A program made the position numbers and the translations under genes. DNA of 64,000 nt from Siphonodentalium dalli. Taxonomy: Eukaryota; Mollusca; Scaphopoda; Gadilida; Siphonodentaliidae. The stretch is taken from NCBI GenBank assembly GCA_032622095.1, contig CP136067.1:126083030-126147029 (forward strand). The letters run 5' to 3'. The notes beneath the pieces are model-generated. The model did no database searches. It was not told where the DNA came from and was given only the letters and a program-made list of their open reading frames with translations. This document shows, in pieces, positions 46,327 to 57,864 of the stretch (its first letter is position 1; the number at the start of each line of letters is the position of its first letter).

Positions 46327-46523
46327 CTCCAGAACTTTCAGGTGTGGTTCACCAGTGTCGGTAGCGGTGTAGGAGCCGTTCACTTGATAATTTCGAACCC
46401 ACTGCATATGTGGATGTGACGTGGAGTGTTTTATGTAGCAAGCCAAGGTCGCCGATTCACCTTCATGTACTGTTATATTCTGGGGACCTTCAATGATTGG
46501 TTTTGCTCCTTGCATTGATTTTG
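46327..46523 (-). CDS. FGFR-D3-like Ig domain, N-terminal half (197 bp, phase 1-0)
   Basis: After a ccttttttacag acceptor the exon encodes KPIIEGPQNITVHEGES, then ATLACYIKHSTSHPHMQW, then NYQVNGSYTATDTGEPHLKV up to a gtttgt donor. The PHMQW, VNGS and PHLKVLE motifs match the FGFR third Ig domain (PHIQW, VNGS, PYLKVLK in vertebrates). The exon ends in phase 0 directly after LKVLE, which as I recall is the position and phase of the vertebrate IIIa to IIIb/IIIc exon boundary. Its start (IIEGPQNITV) also resembles the Ig exon at 5,774-6,058 (IIEGPKNVTV), so the two probably share an ancestor. Confidence 0.85.
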
Positions 46524-46529
46524 CTGTAA

Positions 46530-47635
46530 AAAAGGAAACCAAGAGTAAATGGCAATGTAGCTCAATACTGATACAATGAGGTTTCAAATTAAGATACGTG
46601 CATTGACAAAATGAGTGGAGGCATTGTTTCAGAATTATACGTTTATTGGTCGATCGGTCTCTTTAAAAAGCGGACGAAAATCCTAATCAATGTATGTCTC
46701 TAGATCACTCTATTAAAATTAGTTTCTGCATTGAAGGGATTCCCCCATTTCACTGGAGAGTGGCGCAGACTGTCCGCGAGTACTTTGTTTTATGGCACAA
46801 CACAACAGACTTCACATATCAGAGGTCAATGGCGTGTTGATAATTTTCCCACACATTGTCAATATCACATGTTGTTTGAAGAAAACTGAATAAAGGCGAT
46901 ATATCCATAATTCATTATACTCATTGCAATATAGGAGACGTCATCTTCAAGTTTTCTTTTATCAGTCAACGATATTCATGACTGCTTATTCTTTCGCATC
47001 TTGTTGTATTTGTAAACACTATGATTCTTAGAAACATTTACTACGCCAGGAATGCACTCCATATTTGGAAACTCTTTATTACGCCATGTTGGGAATGCCT
47101 CCTCGTCGTACAAATTAAATATAATGGACAAATCTGGGATGATAGACTTGTACATTAGTGTGGGATTAACAAAAAGACTGTTGTTGTTGATATGTGCTTG
47201 TACAAATTTCAGTTATCTAAATTACCAGGTCTGGCAATTCCCAAATATTGTAGCTGCATATGGCTATTGGTGATGGCTGGATCTGGTTGAAGAAAGACAA
47301 CCCAACCCAACAACCAATCATTTAAATATACAAGAACATGGTTTGATTATACTCTTAGTAAATTCATATTGTTTGCCATTTCCATGTATAATTCAAAAAC
47401 TGTTCTAACAGTGTAACTTTTTCCTGACAACTGTAGTAAACGAATATATCATATATTGATGGATCCGTGTCCCATATAACATAGCATAACACATTTCTAA
47501 ACAGATGCATGTGCTTAACAATGCTTTTCGGATATTGCACAAGCTGGTGCAACCGAAATGTCATGGACAGTGGTTTCATAAGTTGTAACAATATAATACC
47601 CCTCACCCATAGCTAAAACAGCTGGCGGTAATGCT
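46530..47635. other. No gene seen (46,530-47,635)
   Basis: Intron between the D3 N-half exon and the 60-bp mini-exon. Nothing recognisable. Confidence 0.45.
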
Positions 47636-47639
47636 TGCA

Positions 47640-47770
47640 TGCAATGCATATTGGTAAATTATAGCTCGACGAGAGCTTTCCGATGAATGGCAACAAGCCA
47701 TATTTCCGACTAAATCCTGAAAAGTTACCCATAATTCTGCTGTGGTTAGAGAGTCGATTAATTATGGCAT
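47640..47770. mobile_element. Reverse partial copy of the 50.7-kb fold-back
   Basis: CGAGAGCTTTCCGATGAATG, GCAACAAGCCATATTTCC and CCCATAATTCTGCTGTGGTT match 50,750-50,870 in reverse. Only part of the terminal repeat remains. Confidence 0.55.
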
Positions 47771-47852
47771 TACTATAACACTCGGTAATCAGAAAACAAT
47801 TGCATGAAGTTGAAACATCAAGGCAATGCATATTTCAACAGCTATGACTCAC

Positions 47853-47912
47853 CTGTGGTAACCGAATGTCTTATAGTGTCGGTATAAGTTATGCCGGGAC
47901 TCCGAAGAATAG
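47853..47912 (-). CDS. Candidate linker mini-exon (60 bp, phase 1-1)
   Basis: The acceptor is gttttaaaacag and the donor an ideal CAG then gtgagt. The frame encodes ILRSPGITYTDTIRHSVTT, a Ser/Thr-rich linker. It follows the 36-bp mini-exon at 48,647-48,682 and precedes the FGFR-like Ig at 46,327-46,523. Inclusion or skipping of either one keeps the frame, because both are multiples of three in phase 1. This position corresponds to the D2-D3 linker of FGFRs, where receptor and ligand contacts cluster in that family. Confidence 0.52.
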
Positions 47913-47959
47913 CTGTTTTAAAACAAATCTTGCTACACAATTGCTCAATATTAGGATTT

Positions 47960-49740
47960 CTTTGTTGAAATCAGGGTCCGCGCTGGCCAGAAATTTACTA
48001 TTGCCAAATAGTTTGACAAATGAAAATAAATTTTGCCAAATGCTGTTATTAGTTGCCAAATGCTATCAGTTTCTACAACATTGTTTCTTTTATTTTGACT
48101 ATTTCGACAATCGCTGCTTGAGCAACATTTAAAATCGATAGGAAAGCAGTTAGTTATTAATAATTCTCGCCTCTATATTTGAGTGTATCACTGAACAATA
48201 AATCAACAACAATGCAATTGTAGAAGTGTTTCTTCATCAGAAAGTCACATAGAAACAAAGAGGATTAGCTATGTAAACACCACAACCAGACACACTAGCA
48301 AACCCTCCACACACCTATACTAATTATATCAGATTATCTTGATAGAGATGTTAACTTTTGATAACCGTATACATGTGTAATTGGCCACTAATACCATTAA
48401 TAATGAAAGAGTTTCCTGAAATGAGTGGTATTAATAAACTTTCTTGAGGAATCAAAATTTTTGCCAAATGTTAATTATTTTTGCCATTGGCAAATTTGGC
48501 AAGGGGCAGCGCGAACCCTGGTTTGAATGGTCAAAGTCTGCATCTGAGACAAATTTGGCATATACATTGAGGTTATCGTGTGATGCGAGGAAAATTAATG
48601 TCGATCGTTCTATTTGCTTGCGAGAAAATAACATAAATATACTCACCTTTCTGACGTATTTTCACAAATTCAGTTCCGTTGTCTAAAACAGAAACCAGTG
48701 GAGATCAACGAACGTTTATCAAGAACTGATTTGGCTGTGGACAGGAACGTGGAGACGGTTGGAGTTTAGGATATCTATACCCACACTAATGTATAAGTCT
48801 ATCATCCCAGATATACAACGTCAGTTCAATATCCAATGCAAAATTGGTGGAATGTTTCTGATAGTTTGAATTTCGAAAAAAAATTAGTGTCAAAGGTGTT
48901 GCTTCGCACCAGTGGTCGCATACTATTATATTTTATCGCCGTCGACTATGTGGACCGATGTGACTAATATATCTGAATATTCCAACCATAGTACATGGGT
49001 GTTTGGTTGGATATGTTTACATGAGACTGAAAAGACTTCCGTAGCTGGTTGGTAAATTATTCTTGCCATATTGTGTCCGTCCTACTTAACGTTACCAAAT
49101 TATATCCAATAGCACAGGGTTTACGAAAACATTGATTCCTATGCGTTCACAATTGCAATTCAAAATGTACAAAACATTGCAATAATCGTTCCCAATAGTA
49201 TTACGCATATTTATTTTAATTATAGTATAAATTGGTTTATGAAATAGTGCATCACCCTAAAATAATGTCATCTACATGTATCAGCTGAAATACTTCTTGA
49301 ATCAGAATGTGAAAAGGGCAATGCTAGCCGAACCGCACTGTACCTACACGATTATCCACATTACATCGGATATGGGCAAATATCATTTTAAAAATGATGG
49401 GCAACATGGATTGGTTGGAAAGAGGAAACGTTAAATTATATACATGTAAAACACATGCTATTCTAAGCCAATCAGCGGTAGACATATTTGATTTTGTCAA
49501 GTAATTTGACATTCTCATGAAAGTTAACACGATTGAGTTCATTTAGACCGAATTAAAGGGTTAACCCATAACTCCGATGCGTTGACAATTCCTGAGGTCG
49601 AAAATGCAACCATTATGTCCATGAAACATTTTTACATGAATTTTCTTGTGGATTTGAGATCTTGCTTGCCAAATATTTGCGAAATGAGTATTTGGCATCT
49701 GACAAATATGGCAAACGGCATCGCGAACAGACTCAAAATT
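47960..49740. repeat. Three TTGCCAAATNNTTG repeat fragments
   Basis: TTGCCAAAT-rich segments at 47,985-48,065, 48,460-48,510 and 49,665-49,735 share GCCAAAT, ATTTGGCA and a CGCGNAC end. The first two have GGGTCCGCGCTGG / GGGCAGCGCGAACCCTGG as inverse ends, so 47,975-48,525 may be one inverted-repeat element. It does not cover the mini-exons. Confidence 0.4.
48647..48682 (-). CDS. Candidate linker mini-exon (36 bp, phase 1-1)
   Basis: This short exon has a very good acceptor (tttctgttttag) and donor (AAAG then gtgagt). In phase 1 it encodes NGTEFVKIRQK with one N-glycosylation site, and the other two frames are stopped or out of register. It lies between two Ig exons and joins both without frameshift. 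The length suggests an optional inter-domain linker. Short motifs of this kind occur by chance, so transcript evidence is needed. Confidence 0.5.
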
Positions 49741-50733
49741 TTCTGATTAACCGCATACAATTGATGGGCAACTAAATGTTGTGTCTTCCAATCAAGTTGT
49801 ACAGGAGAGTCAAAACATTTATCGCTGGAATTAGAATAGGTATCTGCCAAAACATTTGCGTGTATATTGTTTATTATATCATGGTTTTAAAGGGAACGTC
49901 ACCGTTGGTATATTGTATATTGTATATCATTGGACTGACTACATAGAACATTTCACATCAAACATTAGATTCACAACTAATCCACACACCTTCACACAAA
50001 TGCGCCACTATGGACTGTTGTCCAGACCAAAAAGAATTGAGCATACATTTTGGAATTCATTTGAGCTGAATACGATAAAGAAACCAAAACGTTTGAAATC
50101 ACGTCCACTATGACCAACACGGCGGTTAATTTTAATGTAAACACTTTGTGAACAACTGATTCGATATACGGGCAAAGAACGCCATATAGTAGTAAATTTA
50201 GCGATGTACTAGCTAGAGTATGTGTTTCCAATATTAAATGGCAAGTTATTGTGTTTGCGTGATGAAGGAGACCAAGTATAAACAAACAATCAGATGAGAT
50301 TTGTCATATCTCAAATTGATAAAGCTTCGTGAAAAACAAATACGGGAAAACAAGACTAATAACATCTCCAGTGATATATAAACCAAACATAATTACAATA
50401 ATAAGTTATTGTTTATGGGTAAGAACCGGAACTAAGAGTCGGTCAGACTCGTTGCATGGAATATGTGACATGATATAACACAACATAGTGTCTAAAAAAG
50501 ATGAATCAGTGTTTATGTCCGCCATATTATTGCAAACGAGGCTGAAAATTATTAATGTTGTTTTATATTGTTTTGGTCCTTTGCAGGATAACAAGATAGT
50601 TCTGCAATTGCCACAAAAAAAAACTAAAATATACAATGAAAAATATTTATTAGGAGTGAATTAAGCTATGTCGACCTGGTGAGTTCTTGCATACTTGAGT
50701 GAGCACCGTGTATGTGGAGGTAGTACTTACATG
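48690..50733. other. No supported exon (48,690-50,733)
   Basis: AT-rich intron. Apart from the TTGCCAAAT fragment near 49,700 no repeat or exon is recognised. Confidence 0.4.
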
Positions 50734-50880
50734 TAATGCCCAAAGTAATTGACCACTTAACCACAGCAGAATTATGGGTAATTTTTCAGGATTTAGTCGG
50801 AAATATGGCTTGTTGCCATTCATCGGAAAGCTCTCGCCATAATTCTGCTGTGGTTAAGTGGTCAATTACTTTGGGCATTA
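50734..50880. mobile_element. 147-bp fold-back MITE with 46-bp arms
   Basis: TAATGCCCAAAGTAATTGAC plus CACTTAACCACAGCAGAATT at the left is matched almost perfectly in reverse at the right. The centre holds TTTTCAGGATTTAGTCGG. Relatives are at 13.64 and 47.65 kb. TTGACCACTTAA and the 17.5-kb element's AGTAATTGACCA share a core. Confidence 0.7.
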
Positions 50881-51454
50881 CTGTAGATGTAATTCAAAAG
50901 TCACAAAACTGTTGTGAGGATATAAAGAATCATGTGAAGACAGCTTAGCAGGTAACATCATATCACCACAAGACTTGGAGGCACCGTTCCCTCATTGTAA
51001 TGAGTACACATTGTATTCAGACTGCCAATTCCTTTTGCAGTAAATGAGGAACGTCATATCGAGGATTCATGCTGCCATAGGCCATTTTTTTTTACGAAAA
51101 TGCCAAAAGAAATTTCATTTGGCCAGATGGTTGAGTGAGCACACAGAGTTGGTGGGTTCATGAGCTCAATAATGCAGTATGTTTTTGCAAATATGTCGAG
51201 TCAAACTCTGTATTGACCGAACTAAATAACAGCTGGTTTTATTTGTTCAAACCACATGTTTACATAATTAGTACTCGTATCTTTCATATTGTGAGGGTGA
51301 ACCGGTGTTGTTTTTGTTCTATAGCAAACATTGGTTATAGATGATAACAATTTTCCCATTCAATTCAAATTGATAGATTGAAATTAAGAAGTTTTGATAA
51401 TTCCTTAATATACATCACTGTGCATCTAACGATTGTCATTTTGAAATGTTTAAC

Positions 51455-51690
51455 CATTCCATGGCTGGAGTCCTGTGCCAATACATTATCTTATATATAT
51501 GCGAGTCTCTCATAGGGAGCCTCGCATATATATAAGGCAATACATTGGCCTAACAACATTTACCTTGACGTTGTAAGCCAGTGCATCTGTTATATGTGCG
51601 ATGCTCCTCATGTGATGCTCTCATGTATAAGATATTGCAATGGCACATTGCCTTAATGCTGTACCAGGAAGGCTCTGGTCATGACATGCA
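51455..51690. mobile_element. Two-hairpin MITE (short form)
   Basis: Hairpins at 51,479-51,548 and 51,578-51,643 lie 30 bp apart, with ATGGCTGGAGTCCTGTG before and CAGGAAGGCTCTGGTCATG after. These outer parts are an inverted pair (left and right terminal repeat). Confidence 0.6.
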
Positions 51691-52380
51691 TTGCCCCATC
51701 TTTTTTTGAATCTTCAACTGCAACATTCGGATGGGAGTAGAATACCGGCAGATATATTAGAACATCATCCTCTAATTCAAGAGAAACAATTCGGAAACCA
51801 GGTTCCAAAGCCAAAGACACCAAAACAAACTGCATGTATATATGAACCAGGAGAATCAGTACGTACCACGGTATATTTTCAAATCTTCCCGTGGACCGTT
51901 ATTGGTCTATTTCTGAATTTGATTACAACCTGATAGTTTCAATTTGGTCGCCAACTCTGAATGTATCATCCAGTTCAGTTTCGAGAATAATCCCACTTAA
52001 TATTCTCAGCCAAATACAAATAATGGTTGATCAATGTTGGGTACATGTTTTGGTCGGAATATTTACACATCCGATGGGTATGATCACTCCGTTGTCGGGT
52101 GACTTATCATTCAAAGTTGAGTAGAAAGTATAACCGTTTATGGATCCCCATACATAGGGGACAATGCACTGATGACTGTCGTCTGCTTGAGTCAAAGTGA
52201 GGCCCCATACGGGGATTTGAGTAGAAAATGTTTACTCAATACGTTAATCAATGTTTCTTGGAACTGTAATTACAACGGCGTTGAGTAATAGTTGAGAAAA
52301 CTGTTCAGTGCATGCAGTCAGTAATGACGATCATTTGGCCAACCTCAATACATAGAAAAACCTACGTATCAAATATACAA
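51690..52380. other. Unassigned coding-like frames (51,690-52,040)
   Basis: On the minus strand two frames look protein-like: GIILETELDDTFRVGDQIET (about 52,000-51,930) and LALEPGFRIVSLELEDDVLI (about 51,815-51,755). Neither is bounded by splice sites that keep the gene's phase. They may be a decayed gene or transposon piece. Confidence 0.25.
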
Positions 52381-52740
52381 GTAGGGTGTCTGAAAATTAC
52401 AAAATCAGGACCCCAGAGGATGCATTTAGTGACGATTTCCCGCCCGCGAACTATCGACACCAACTGCAGCCTCTGTATACCCCATTCCGCTTAGGTCTCA
52501 CCTGTTGTATGACACCTAGGATCAGATTGAGGTTCCCCGGTTGAAGTTGGTTATGTTCACCAGATTATGCATTTATCGTCTAAAAATTTGGGGATATAGA
52601 AACTGAACAGAATGGATAAAGTAAATAAATACAATGTCAATATGAGACTATATAGACTTCCCAGAAAATAAGGCATAAGCAGAACGAGGTCACCATAGGA
52701 TGAACTTGGTGATGCTACATGTAGGCTGCGGTGACCTATT
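52380..52740. mobile_element. Diverged GAATGAGGTCC element
   Basis: GGACCCCAGAGGATGCATTTAGTGACG, CACCTAGGATCAGATTGAGG (the inverse of CTGATCCTAGGT) and AACGAGGTCACCATAGGATG match parts of the 26.2-26.7 kb cluster in reverse order. Confidence 0.5.
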
Positions 52741-53109
52741 TGAAAATATAGACAACTTATTTCCAGACCTGTATATGTCCCTCAGTCATTTTTGGTTCCC
52801 GTTTACAGTGTGAATATTTAATTAAAGGCCCACTTAATTTTCGAACCCCCAGATCACACTATATAAAATATTTGCCGTATTATATACAATTTGAAAGAGG
52901 AGGCTCCAAAAACAATGTATTATCAACTTAGCCGGTGTAATAAACTGTGGACATGTTGTTTTTGTTGAGTTACCAATGCGTTTTATCATCTAGATTGCAG
53001 TCAAAAGCAGTATTATTTTAAATACAGGGGGAATAGCTCTATATATTAAAGATAGAGTTCTTCCCCTTCCGTTGAAAAAGTTTTAATTATGTTGTATTCT
53101 GGGAGCCAA

Positions 53110-53128
53110 GGGGGGGGGGGGGGGGGGG
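53110..53128. repeat. Poly-G run
   Basis: About 18 consecutive G bases. Length in the real genome is uncertain because such runs are error-prone. Confidence 0.8.
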
Positions 53129-53391
53129 TCATTCTATTTTTTCAGCAGTTTTCTATTTCTTTGTGGACATTTTCTGAGACACAGATGTTTCAAATAGTGA
53201 TGATTTATAGCATTATAATCCTATTTTATGGCATAGATTGTTATTAAAACCGTATACCAAGTCACTATACAACAAAAATAATCGGCGACTCGAAAATTAA
53301 GTGGGACTTTAAGCTATGAACCATTAGTAACGACAACCGATGAGTGACAAATTCAGTAAAACTGATGCACTCGAGACTGGTGATTACAAAC

Positions 53392-53700
53392 CGTTTACGA
53401 TGATGCTTTTTTTGCTTTCTCCAACTCTGTTTCTAGCAAAGCAGACGTATTCGCCGAAATCATCCTCTTGAATATCCGATATTCCCAATATCATTTGCAC
53501 TAGTGTGAGCTTGTCTTGTCTGTCGTCGTCCAAACGTACGCGAATGGTGTACTTCGAACCATTTCGGATTGGCTCTCCGTCTTTCTGCCATTCAATGATG
53601 CCTTCTGGGAAGAATGCGACGCCACATTGCAAGGTGATATTCGTGCCTCGATGTACATCGATTCTCGAGATATTGTATCGAGGCGTGACTGCTGGTGGAA
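53392..53700 (-). CDS. Single-exon Ig domain (309 bp, phase 1-1)
   Basis: A complete I-set Ig domain lies in one exon, from a gatcttcag acceptor to a gtttgt donor (non-consensus but used elsewhere in this gene). Key features: VPPAVTPRYN start, TNITLQC with the first cysteine, IIEWQKDGEPI with the core tryptophan, a charged RLDDDRQDKLTL stretch, then DIQEDDFGEYVCFARNRVG carrying the F-strand Asp-x-Gly-x-Tyr-x-Cys motif. There are N-glycosylation sites at NIS, NIT and NGS. It lies directly upstream of the FGFR-D3-like domain and so occupies the place of FGFR D2, but its sequence is a generic I-set. Confidence 0.88.
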
Positions 53701-53940
53701 CTGAAGATCGGGAAAATACATGGGGATCACCATTAGAGTACACATGTAAAACATGAACATAGGCTAGTACTACATAATTATACACGTGTAATTCACAACA
53801 ATTTCCCCTGAAAAACTTGTTATTTCGCCATTTCGTAGTCAATTAATTTACTATAGGCGCGGAGTTATGATCCAAGCAAAGGGCAGACAGCCTGATTCGT
53901 GTATCTGGGCTACGGTCCGGGGATGGTGGTTTCTACGCGC

Positions 53941-53941
53941 A

Positions 53942-53991
<50 letters not shown>
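53941..53991. repeat. (TA)n microsatellite
   Basis: About 51 bp of pure TA dinucleotide. Confidence 0.95.
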
Positions 53992-53994
<3 letters not shown>

Positions 53995-54560
53995 AGGAAA
54001 CCCCAATTATATCACTAAAAAGCCATAACATATTTCCTTATATCTCATATCGTATGATGATGAATAGGCGCGTGCTTCGCATGATACTTGGCATCGCGCC
54101 AATAAAATCACCGCGCGGATTAATACTATTTAGAAAAAAACACATGAGACGAGCACCAGACATTGCAAAATGATTGCTTTGTTCATTAAAGATCAATTAT
54201 TGTCCAATTGATTTGCACTAACGCAAATAAGCACAAAAACAAAGAGTCAAATTGGGGGACTATACTTTTCGTCGCCAGCGATGGCGCGCAATGCTGTCAA
54301 ATACAATTGTGAAACATTCATTTTCAGCTTCTTTTAAAGATTTATATTTGTTAAAAAGGCATAAAGCTCTAGTTTTTTCATGTGATATACAAGTCATTCA
54401 ACTTGTTATGTTGAGATAAACGATAAACGATATTATGAAACTCGTTTGATAAATTTGATTCACAACTCGTCTACGACTCGTTTGTGAATCAAAATTGTCA
54501 AACTCGTTTGATAAAATCTTATATATCCCAACATAGCTGGTTGTAAATCCTCTATATATA
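53995..54560. repeat. Interspersed repeat, copy 2
   Basis: Second copy of the 12,690-13,215 repeat. It directly follows a (TA)n tract at 53,941-53,991, which may have grown at its end. Confidence 0.6.
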
Positions 54561-54704
54561 CTTTGCATACTAGATTGATAATTTTCCCCAGCTCAAGGTA
54601 GCTTATTGTGGTGATGCAGTTGCTTCGTTCCCACTATGGATACTAGCAATCAGAGAGCTAAATGCGTCCGAGTCGTGGAGCCAGTGGACCGTCACAGTTG
54701 AAGG

Positions 54705-54760
54705 CAACTTTAACCCTTTCAGTGCCAAGTCCGATTTTTGTATCAACCCATATTTCCTTG
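54705..54760. mobile_element. Solo piggyBac-like terminal repeat
   Basis: TTAACCCTTTCAGTGCCAAG followed by TCCGATTTTTGTATCAACCC matches, in reverse, the end of the element at 7,128-7,175. Only this end is seen. Confidence 0.5.
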
Positions 54761-55276
54761 ATCATTTGTCAAATTTGCACGTGTCACACATGATCGTGTA
54801 AACAATTATATTGATACGGGGCGTAAACTCAAGCCACTCACCGATTGGTGACTATACAATAACTTAAATAAGTATTTTGGGACTAGTATACATATAATAT
54901 AACATTTATTTGATACATTTGCTCGAAAACTGTACAAAAATTACTCGACAACAACAATTTGTATTTTCGCATTCCGGCTAATCTGCCATCCGAAACACTA
55001 CTTCGTACTCAACAGTCTTTCAAATAAGGGTTACCTTATTCTACGACTCAGATACTATAGAAACCAACAGCAACATTTGAGTACAGTACCCCTTTAACCT
55101 GAATGTATTCTTAATTCGTGTATATAACTATAGCGCCAACGCCCTTTTTCAATAGGAAGTCGGTGTTTCGAGGTCATGAATTTCACCATATACATGTACG
55201 GGATCAGGTGATCTGCATGGCAAATTTTACAAAAGCTTTATTCTCTACTACATTTAATAACATGAATGCATGGACT

Positions 55277-55590
55277 TTGATTGATTGATTTATTTGGGTT
55301 TTAATGTCACTTTCAGCAACTAAGGGCATATCATTGCGAGTTTTAGTGGTGGAGGATATCCGCACACTTACGGCTAATCTATAAGTGATGTCAATTAATG
55401 GCTGATAAACTCATCGACCATATGCGGCAATCCACCGGCCATCGGAGAGTAACTGGCAACTCCACCAGATAACGATTTAGAGTTACAAAGTGCCCGATTG
55501 AAACATGTGGGTTTGAACCCTCATCGCCAGCGCTGGAGGGCGATACGGCTTGGAGTTGTACCGCTGACCCACTGAGCCACCGAGGCACCA
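55277..55590 (-). mobile_element. tRNA-derived SINE
   Basis: On the minus strand an A box (TGGCTCAGTGGG, 55,579-55,568) and a B box (GGTTCAAACCC, at 55,520-55,510) are spaced as in a tRNA promoter. They are followed by an unrelated body and a tail around TTTGGG...AATCAATCAATCAAA at about 55,277-55,300. The head does not fold as an intact tRNA, so this is a SINE with an internal Pol III promoter rather than a tRNA gene. Confidence 0.65.
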
Positions 55591-55617
55591 TGCATTTATA
55601 AAACGAATTTATATACA

Positions 55618-56010
55618 AGATTATCATCGTCATCATCATCATCATCATCATCATCATCGCCATCATTAGCAACATCGTCGTCGTCGTCATCGTCGTCATC
55701 ATCATCATCATCATTATTATTATTATAGCAAAATCATCATCATTATTATAGCAACATCATCATCACCATCATCATCAGTAGCATTGCACCAGCATCAACG
55801 TCGTCATCATCATCAGTAGCTTCATTGTCGTGATCAACACTTTCGCTGTAGCCATCGATATCATTAACATAATACCACGCAGTCGTCATCATCGTCGCCA
55901 TCGTCATCATCATCATATACTTATCATCGTCATCATCATCATAGTTATCGTCGTCATGTCATCAGCATCATCATTGTCATCATCATAATATATCCATCGC
56001 AGTCTTCGTC
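55618..56010. repeat. (CAT/CGT)n microsatellite cluster
   Basis: Roughly 390 bp of imperfect ATC, GTC and ATT triplets with short breaks. The Met/Thr-rich frames are artefacts. It is adjacent to the head of the SINE at 55,590. Confidence 0.85.
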
Positions 56011-56539
56011 GCTGTCGCTCATAACAATAACGCTTAAGAAATCTCTCATTAAGATAACATAAACACATAACTAATGAAATCAATATAAAGAGCGTTTATA
56101 TTCAACTCGCATGTAACACAATATCTGTTAGTGCAAACTATCATGCATAAGTATATATAATTATCTTACTTGCGCGAAATTAACATAAATTTTACTGTTA
56201 TGGATGGGACAACACCAACACAATTTTGAAAATGTATAACTTATCTATAAGTGTGTGTACCAGTACCTTTTATTCTGGCACGACATAATAGGTAAATTTG
56301 GTACCCAAATATACCGAAGGACGCAGGGGGGGGGGGGCAAAATATTTTCCGGGCACGTGTGGGTGGGTGGGTGGTCGATGGGACCAACACATTCCCCCCT
56401 ACTCAAATTGTTGTTTCATGCAAGTCTTTTTGACTGTTTTTGCAATTAATTTGGCTTAAAACACCTTAGAATGTCAATATTAACATAAATGGAAAATTTC
56501 ATGATGACGAGACAAACACTATAGCCTGTATCCCATGCT

Positions 56540-56660
56540 AATGGATTGAATTTTGAAATCCAAGATGGCCGCTGGCAGCCATGTTTTTTTGGCCGAATTA
56601 CCCCAAAATGAAACGTTCCTATTTACATGTCAATGTTAACATCCATGACAAATAGCATGC
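56540..56660 (-). repeat. Single inverted unit of the 19.4-22.2 kb array
   Basis: AAATCCAAGATGGCCGCTGG, CAGCCATGTTTTTTTGGCCG and CATGTCAATGTTAACATCCA are the reverse complement of the array unit. It is flanked by G-rich GGGTGGGTGGGT tracts at 56,360 and 56,770. Confidence 0.7.
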
Positions 56661-56664
56661 ACAG

Positions 56665-57630
56665 GAATTCATATACAGCAAATCTCTGTTTTAGTTTTAA
56701 AAGGGGTGGGTGTCCAAAAATGGTCGGGAAAAACTGCCGAAAACGGAAACAAGTTTGGACGCGGGGGTGGGTGGGTCCCAACAAGGGTGGAAAGGAAACA
56801 ATCAGCATACGTGCCAGAAAAACAGTTTTAGACGGGGATTTCTTACTTATGTTATTTCAGCTTTCTGACTGAATCTGAAACTACCTATATATTGAGATAT
56901 TTGTTGAGATATTAATATGCTCATATGGTCGTCTGTTGGACTTTTTATAAGAACATGTCCTATGGGATAACTACTCTTCACTTATGCTTCTATATAGTAT
57001 AGCAAGGAGTAGCGACCGAATTCTATCGAGATTAGTATAGACAACACGTATTATTCTTGTTTACTATTATAATGGTGCCAGTCATTATATGGCATATAAG
57101 TTTATTTAGATTCATAGCACTTAAAGTGTGTTCAATTATATATCTCTCTATTTATCCCCAATATTGGCCACTCGAACTATGCACAGCGTTACAATGGGAG
57201 AGAAACAGATTCGATTCAGACGACCCCATCGTGGGAAAAGCTCGAAGTTATTGAAACAATTGGAAGATGCATTAAAATCGGAAAACATAAAAAAAAGCCA
57301 CTGCAGTTCTGGCGAAAATAAAAAATAAAATGGCGCCTTTAGAAGAATTGGATTCTGTACTTTTCGACCTCATCAATGGTGAGACCCTTGAGGACATTGA
57401 TGGAAGCTTATGAATACATGGGTGGTTTAAGCGCCCCTAAAATTGAAGCTGAAATGTAATACACTATATCAGTCTTAAACATATAATCGAAATGAACCTG
57501 GACACAAAGACTCAGGTCCACCAAAACCGCATCAGTTCATGACCATTCCGCATTGGGGAATGAAGAATCAAACATAATGAAGATCAAGCATAACCAGATC
57601 AACACCGTATAATTTATTCAAATGAACTTA
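56665..57630. other. Intron with two short plus-strand frames
   Basis: Downstream of the Ig C-half exon. Plus-strand frames from the ATG at 57,195 (GEKQIRFRRPHRGKSSKLL) and at 57,331 (MAPLEELDSVLFDLINGE) are lysine- or acid-rich and may derive from an inserted gene fragment. I do not recognise them. Confidence 0.25.
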
Positions 57631-57631
57631 C

Positions 57632-57760
57632 ATTCGACCCTGACCGCCATCCGCCTCCTCGCTCGCGGTCTGATGCCATTTGAAGCAACACACTCGTATA
57701 TATCTGCGACATCTCTCGTAATGTTATGTATCAGAAACACCTCTCCCGCATCGCCGAGTT
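57632..57760 (-). CDS. Ig domain, C-terminal half exon (129 bp, phase 1-1)
   Basis: The acceptor is gcttttcag and the donor gtaagt. The 43 residues read LGDAGEVFLIHNITRDVAD, then IYECVASNGIRPRA and a final strand RMAVRVE. This is the E, F and G part of an Ig domain with the second disulphide cysteine (YEC), although the usual Asp-x-Gly before it is Asp-Val-Ala-Asp. It completes the half-domain at 60,743-60,898: the split codon becomes CAA (Gln) and the pair gives about 95 residues, normal for an Ig domain. No long open frame starts with Met here, so it is easily missed. Confidence 0.82.
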
Positions 57761-57864
57761 CTGAAAAGCACACGACCAAATAACACGTACAATCAGGCGT
57801 ACATAGATGTATATTCTCCGATATTCGCGAAGTTCAACCCTTTCGTGATTTTTTATATCGATCG

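Noticed and set aside
55509-55590. A possible tRNA gene (A and B boxes present)
   Set aside because: No cloverleaf with paired acceptor and anticodon stems could be drawn; a SINE body follows.
55391-55714. Met/Thr-rich reading frame
   Set aside because: It covers the CAT microsatellite and the SINE head; composition explains it.
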